Assembly: GCA_030068075.1 (NCBI GenBank)
Contig: CM057824.1
Span: 130,190,414 to 130,254,413, forward strand
Direction of reading: 5' to 3'
From: Paguma larvata
Lineage: Eukaryota > Chordata > Mammalia > Carnivora > Viverridae
DNA: 64,000 bases
Each line of letters begins with the position of its first letter. Within the stretch, counting starts at the first letter, position 1. The position numbers were made by a program, and so were the translations under genes. Below the pieces are notes generated by a model, which was not told the DNA's origin, searched no databases, and worked only from the letters and a program-made list of their open reading frames with translations. Below are positions 59,322 to 64,000 of this stretch, in pieces.

Positions 59322-59648
59322 AAAGGAAAAGAAGGGGCAAAGCAGGCAGGAGTCTAAGCCTGAGCAAGGCCTGCCATTTCTAGTTATTTCAGACTCTTCA
59401 GAATCTTTAAATGACTTTAAAAATTCATGAATTAATTTGTTGTTTGCTAAAGAGAGCGTCTGCTGAGCTCCTTATTCCAACATTCTAGAAACCTCTTGTT
59501 CCTCTTAGTTTAGTTTAGTGGTTTTTTTAATGCATATTAAAGTAAACTAAGTATTTCCCATTATATATATGTAAATTAAATTTAAATACTAGGCTCAAAT
59601 AAGTACTAACCATTTTTTCGTTTTGTTTTGTTTTAGCTTGCATGGGTA
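59322..59648. other. Unassigned sequence
   Basis: I see no gene. A TTTTG-like run (about 59619-59634) is the only low-complexity part. Confidence 0.5.
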
Positions 59649-59659
59649 TGTAGTGAGAT

Positions 59660-59847
59660 TTTTTTTTTAAGTTTATTTATTTGTTTTGAGAGAGAAAGAG
59701 TGAGTGGAGAAGAGGCAGAGAGAAAGGGAGAAAGAGAGAATCCCAAGCAAAGCCTGATGTGGGGGTTCAAAACCACGAAACTGAGATCGTGACCTGAGCC
59801 TACACCAACAGTTGGAGCCTTAAACCACTAAGCCACCCAGGCGCCCC
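59660..59847 (-). repeat. Carnivore SINE, shortened
   Basis: 'taagtttatttatttgttttgagagagaaagag' leads to 'gaatcccaagcaaagcctgatgtggggg', where part of the middle is missing, and to the reversed head 'actaagccacccaggcgcccc'. The duplication TGYAGTGAGAT is at 59649-59659 and 59848-59858. Confidence 0.94.
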
Positions 59848-59858
59848 TGCAGTGAGAT

Positions 59859-60250
59859 GTCTTTAAAGCTGTGCAGACTCTGGTAAGTTTTTTCTATTTA
59901 TGCCACTGCATACTGCATTGCAGGGTATTTACATCTGTCACTACCATTCCGTAAATGTAGGTAGCACCATTCCAATCATTGCGACTATTACACTCCTTTG
60001 CCAACTTTCAAAATATATACTTCTATAAGAATATGGTCATACTATGCCTATGTTCTCTAACTCGCATGTGTCTGACTACAATATATCTTTGACAGAATTC
60101 AGTGCTAGTGCATGTTGATCTGCCTCATTTTTTTAAATCATTGTTTGCTGACAGGATTATGGATGTATTCTGTTTTTTCTATCCTAAAACTAACATTCGG
60201 TTGGCCTCTTAAAATTCCAAGTAGATTTGACTTTCTTGACTCTCTTTTAT
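59859..60250. other. Unassigned sequence, possibly old L1 3' part
   Basis: 'catactgcattgcagggtatttacatctgtcactaccattccgtaaatg' has a faint L1-like look ('taccagtaatgtatgagggttcc'), but not enough to call. Confidence 0.4.
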
Positions 60251-60254
60251 ATAA

Positions 60255-60452
60255 GATTATTTTATTAAGTTTATTTATTTATTCTGAGAGAGAAAGTGCG
60301 AGCATGGGAGACACAGAGAGAGAGAATCTCAACCAGTCTGCTCACTGTCAGCACAGAGCCTGATGTGGGGGTTGAACTCATGAACTGTGAGATCATGATC
60401 TGAGCCAAAATCAAGAATCGGACACATAACAGACTGAGCCACACCTGTGCCC
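60255..60452 (-). repeat. Carnivore SINE
   Basis: 'ttaagtttatttatttattctgagagagaaagtgcg' leads to 'catgaactgtgagatcatgatctgagcc' and the mutated reversed head 'agactgagccacacctgtgccc'. Flanks 'ctcttttata/tgcttttatg' (60242 and 60453) may be the duplication. Confidence 0.92.
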
Positions 60453-60595
60453 TGCTTTTATGGGCTCTCATGTAAAGACTTTTAAAATTATTTGCTATCT
60501 GATTCATGTCCAGTCTTCACAGTTCAAATGAAATTTATTTTAAAAATGTACAGTACTTTTATCTTGACTTTCCATAAGCCTGGTTTCTTTTAACT

Positions 60596-60672
60596 TCACA
60601 ACCTGCTAAGGTTCTATTATTGTATTTTAAGAAGGGAAAACTAAGGACCAAGGAGGATGATAACATTTAAAT
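60596..60672 (-). repeat. MIR-like fragment
   Basis: 'cacaacctgctaaggttctattattgtattttaagaagggaaaactaaggaccaagg' fits the reversed MIR middle ('acaaccctatgaggtaggtactattattatccccattttacagatgagg'). Confidence 0.5.
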
Positions 60673-60927
60673 GATTAGACGAGATTGAGAGAGACAAATG
60701 GAGCATTATTCCAAATAGCCAAGTTACAGAAAAACCAGAATGTCCACCAATGGATGAATGGATAAAGAAGTAGTATCTTTACACTCTGGAATATATTTCC
60801 ACCATTAAAAAGAAGGAAATGTTGCCATCGGTAACAACAGGGGTGGAGCCTTATACTCCATGGTGCTAAGTGAAATGAGCCAGAAAGAGAGAGAAATATT
60901 GTGTAGTATCACTTGGATATGGAATCT

Positions 60928-60931
60928 AAAA

Positions 60932-60990
<59 letters not shown>

Positions 60991-60993
60991 AAA
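60928..60993. repeat. (AAAT)n microsatellite
   Basis: About 16 AAAT units, expanded from the 'ctaaaataaataaa' of the L1 ORF2 end. It gives the phenylalanine/isoleucine/tyrosine/leucine run of the minus frame 60805-61002. Confidence 0.96.
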
Positions 60994-61162
60994 TAGAAAC
61001 AACGTAGAAATGTGGTTGCCAGGGGCTGGAGAGTGTAGTAAAAGAGTACAAACTTTTATCTATAAGATGAAAGAGGTCTATAAAGCAAGGTGGCTATTGC
61101 TGATATGACCCTACTATATAAGTGATATTCGCTAAAAAAGTAGAACTTAAATGTTCTTACAT

Positions 61163-61233
61163 AAATACATACAAACATGCATGCATACAAGCATACATAC
61201 AAACATACATATGTACATACATATATACATATG
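61163..61233. repeat. (CATA)n-rich microsatellite
   Basis: Interrupted ACAT/CATA tetramers with TGCA and GTAC variants in the L1 3' UTR region. They make the Cys/Val/Tyr run of the minus frame 61056-61283. Confidence 0.93.
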
Positions 61234-61370
61234 GCGATGAATATGTTAATTAAGTGCATGAGTAAAATCCTTTGACAATGCATATGTATATAAAATCACC
61301 ATGATGAACGCTTTAAATGTGTTACAATTTTATTTTTCGATTATAACTCAATAAAGCTGAGATTTGTTTT

Positions 61371-62964
61371 TAAGAGTCATGGGTAAATTTGAAACCAGGA
61401 TTTATGCCTCTTCCTTTGCACTCTACAGCTACACCGCACTCTTGTATTTTTTCTGAATTAACCACTTCACATTTCTATCAATAATCTTGAATTCTAGTCT
61501 TTTAAAATATTTCTGCCTTCATCCAACTCTCCTGAATAGGAACTAGTGTGTAAATTGAAATGTCTCTTCCAACGAAACCCTGTAAGCAACTAAATTGTTC
61601 AGAAATTGGGGAAATGCCTGTTCCCTTGCCTACAAGATCTTGTTCCATTTATCAATTGCAATTGTTTAGATCAAAGCTGAGGGACACATGAAATTCACTG
61701 TGAGGTCTGCAAACTGCAGAACATGTGGCATTTATTTCTTCAGTTTGTTTCAGCACAAAACCTTGAAATTTGCCCTTGTTTTCTGAACAGATTTCTTACA
61801 AGCATTATTGCTTTCCATGTGTGCTTAATGTCAAAGAACAAACAAGGACAATTTCCTTGAAGACATACTCTGATTGTTTGGTAAACGTCAAATACATTAA
61901 CAATTCTTGTAATGGGTAACAAATTGTGCATTGTTCTTTTAAACATAAGCATTTCCTGATACAGAATTTTGCCAGATCTCTGTTAGGTGTGCTGTGCCTG
62001 TATTTTCTCTGAGTTAGCATAGTGCATGTAGTCTTTTAATTATTGCATATGAATTATCACCCTATATCTAACAGTGCTCCCCCGAAAAAAAGACCAGCCA
62101 ATTATATAAGCGAATCAGAAGAGAAAAATAAATTGTCTTTGCCTAGAAATTTTATTTCCCCCAAATCTCATCTTTGCAGAGTCTACAGATTCCTTTTCCC
62201 CAGATTAAATTTGGTTTTGTATGTAAACACCAGAATGATAATTATAGCATGTTGTCCTAACTGAGACTCTGTCATAGGTATAATGTTTTTTTTTTCTGTT
62301 TTGGTAATAAGTCCTTATATAAAACAAACATTCATCAAAGAAAATGAAGGAGGTAAGGTGGCATGATTCGACTTTCTTTGTTTTTTGATTTTGTTTTTTT
62401 TTCCATTTAATGATCAAGAGCTCATTCCGATTGCACACTTGATATAATGCTAGAATAAAGCTCATTTCACTCCCCAATGGAGTACACTTCCAGAAGCCAG
62501 TTTATCCTCAAATTTCTTGACTATATCCACAAAATTTAGCTCTGTAAACTTAACAATATTATTAGAACTGGAGGGATCTAAAGAGCACGTGACTAGGCTG
62601 ATACTTTATCAGAATATTAAAACAAACCCTGTCATTTATAAAACAATATTTTGGGCTTGTTAGCCTGAGTACTAACTTAATAAAATATTATGCCCACTGT
62701 AGCAGGATGTTAAATTATAGAAACAAAATGATCAAAGTATGCTATGAACATATTTCATAAGCTTATCATATATTTAGAAAATTGTCTTTGAGACACTAGA
62801 TTTTTAAATTTTAGCTTTATTGAGAAAATTCCTTTGTGTACTTAATCCATGAATCTGATCTGACCAGTAGTATAAAAAGCCATGTCAAAACAAGCAGTAA
62901 ATGGATAGTAGATATTAAAAAACATAGGTAATAATAAATAATTACAAGTTACACTGAGTTATCT
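61371..62964. other. Unassigned AT-rich sequence
   Basis: No gene or named repeat is seen in about 1.6 kb. Frames near 61740-62020, 62043-62264 and 62205-62477 have no recognised domain. Confidence 0.45.
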
Positions 62965-62981
62965 AAAAATGAAAGCAAGTT

Positions 62982-63071
62982 GGGGCACCTGGCTGGCTCA
63001 GTTGGTTAAGCATCTGACTCTTAATTTCAGCTTGGGTCATGATATCTCTATCTCAAAATAAATATACTTAA
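62982..63071 (+). repeat. Miniature, internally deleted carnivore SINE
   Basis: Only about 90 bp. The head 'ggggcacctggctggctcagttgg...cagcttgggtcatgat' joins directly to 'atctctatctcaaaataaatatactta'. The whole middle (B box to CT tract) is missing. The duplication AAAAATGAAAGCAARTT is at 62965-62981 and 63072-63088 (16 of 17). Confidence 0.93.
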
Positions 63072-63088
63072 AAAAATGAAAGCAAATT

Positions 63089-63437
63089 AACAACCACAGA
63101 CCAGGATATTAATATAAGTGACTTATTCATATAAGTGTGTGTGTGTGTCTCTGTGTTGTATGAAACTACTGAATACTCAAGTATATCGTAATTAATTTAT
63201 TTCACCCTGCATTATATAAGTTCTAATTATAGCCTCTGTTACCTTTCTACAAACTCATTTTCTAAATGAAAATTACTCAGATCATCAAGATGTCCTTATA
63301 TTCCTTAGGATAAACATCATTAGCCTTTACTAACTTATATTTTAAACTGATTTATGATCCATGTTATTATTTACTCTTAACAAACTTTATAAACTATTAT
63401 ATGGTGAAATACTGCTTTTTACTTGGCATATGAACAG
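63089..63437. other. Unassigned AT-rich sequence
   Basis: Includes a short GT run at 63136-63149. Nothing else is seen. Confidence 0.5.
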
Positions 63438-63448
63438 AATTTTATTTT

Positions 63449-63658
63449 CATGTGTATTTATTTTGGGGAGACAAAGAGAGAGGGACAGAACGTGAGCGGA
63501 GGAGGGGCAGAGAGAGAGGTAGCCACAGAATCCGAAGCAAGCTCCAGGCTCTGAGCCGTCAGAACAAAGCCTGACGTGGGGCTCAAACTCACAAACCACG
63601 AGATCATGACCTCAGTCAAAGTGGGATGCTTAACCGACTGAGCCACCCACGTGCCCCC
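63449..63658 (-). repeat. Carnivore SINE
   Basis: 'tgtgtatttattttggggagacaaagagag' leads to 'caaaccacgagatcatgacctcag' and the reversed head 'accgactgagccacccacgtgccccc'. The duplication AATTTTATTTT is at 63438-63448 and 63661-63671. Confidence 0.94.
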
Positions 63659-63839
63659 AAAATTTTATTTTAAAAAGAAGAAATTAGCAAAGTGTTTTTG
63701 TGTAGGCATCTGTTTTTTTTTTTATCATTGTGGAAATTAAAATTTTGATTTCTCAAACAGTCAATTCTCAGTTATATAGTAGTTTTTACGTGTTAAATTG
63801 ATCACACATGGAAGAATAGTATCCTTAAATATTTATTTT

Positions 63840-64000
63840 ACTTTTTTTAATTTTGTTTATTTATTTCGAGAGAGAGAGAGAACACAAGCAGGGGAAGGGC
63901 AGAGAGCGAGGGTGACACAGAATCAGAAGGAGGATCCAGACTTTGAGCAGTCAGTGCAAAGCCTGATGGGGGCCTCAAACCCCCAGGTGTGAGGTCATGG
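63840..64000 (-). repeat. Carnivore SINE, cut by the window end
   Basis: 'ttaattttgtttatttatttcgagagagagagag' leads through 'agcctgatgggggcctcaaac' to 'gtgaggtcatgg' at the last base. The reversed tRNA-like head must lie beyond the window. Confidence 0.94.

Larger units (their letters stand above)
60690..61370 (+). mobile_element. Sense L1 ORF2 C-terminus and 3' UTR
   Basis: 'aaccagaatgtccaccaatggatgaatggataaagaag', 'atggaatctaaaataaataaa' and 'tggttgccaggggctggag' are the end of L1 ORF2 and the start of the 3' UTR. The final part has low-complexity CATA repeats. The 5' end is truncated at about 60690, and there is no open frame. Confidence 0.82.

Noticed and set aside
60928..61233. CRISPR-like or satellite array
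   Set aside because: The repeats are tetranucleotide microsatellites without spacers, and the DNA is mammalian.

Overview
This window is vertebrate nuclear DNA, almost certainly from a carnivoran mammal and most likely a cat-family species. The main evidence is more than thirty tRNA-Lys-derived CAN/SINEC-type SINEs, with a 'gggcgcctgggtggctcag' head, a CT-rich segment and an AATAAA/A-rich tail, on both strands. Many match the felid-type SINE closely. The base composition is AT-rich, I see no CpG island, and there are no splice-bounded open reading frames or bacterial-style genes. I find no intact protein-coding gene. The listed open reading frames are chance frames or lie inside repeats. The window could be intergenic or part of a very long intron; the sequence alone does not decide.

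Layout: 1-15 kb is mostly unassigned sequence with an old antisense L1 (about 1.8-2.9 kb), a tandem SINE pair sharing one target site (2.9-3.4 kb), a 154-nt homopurine tract (about 4 kb), further SINEs and two hAT/MER5-like fossils. 15-20 kb holds retroviral fossils: a class I-like LTR (15.6-16.4 kb), two MaLR/MLT1-like LTRs (16.5 and 19.3 kb) and a badly decayed gammaretrovirus-like pro-pol fragment (18.2-18.85 kb). 20-31 kb holds L2 and MIR relics, a hAT relic, a sense L1 endonuclease-region fragment split by a young SINE, a Tigger-like element with a TA target site, an LTR-like fossil and a long unassigned stretch.

31-36 kb holds a sense L1 with an unexplained GC-richer insert. 39.5-45.8 kb holds two antisense L1 copies, the first carrying SINE-inside-SINE nests. 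47.7-51.7 kb holds sense L1 sequence interrupted by a processed STEAP1 pseudogene, the only host-gene-derived sequence I recognise. 52.6-58.5 kb is one old antisense L1 5'-region split by a younger antisense L1, which itself carries a SINE. 58.5-64 kb holds further SINEs, L2/MIR relics and an L1 3' end.

The parts do not form a pathway. The useful biology is the layering: target-site duplications and interrupted host repeats give a relative insertion order at several places. I found no convincing previously undescribed biological system. Family names come from recognising consensus features by eye and no database search was run, so subfamily names and outer boundaries are approximate, usually within about 5-50 bp where no target-site duplication is quoted.
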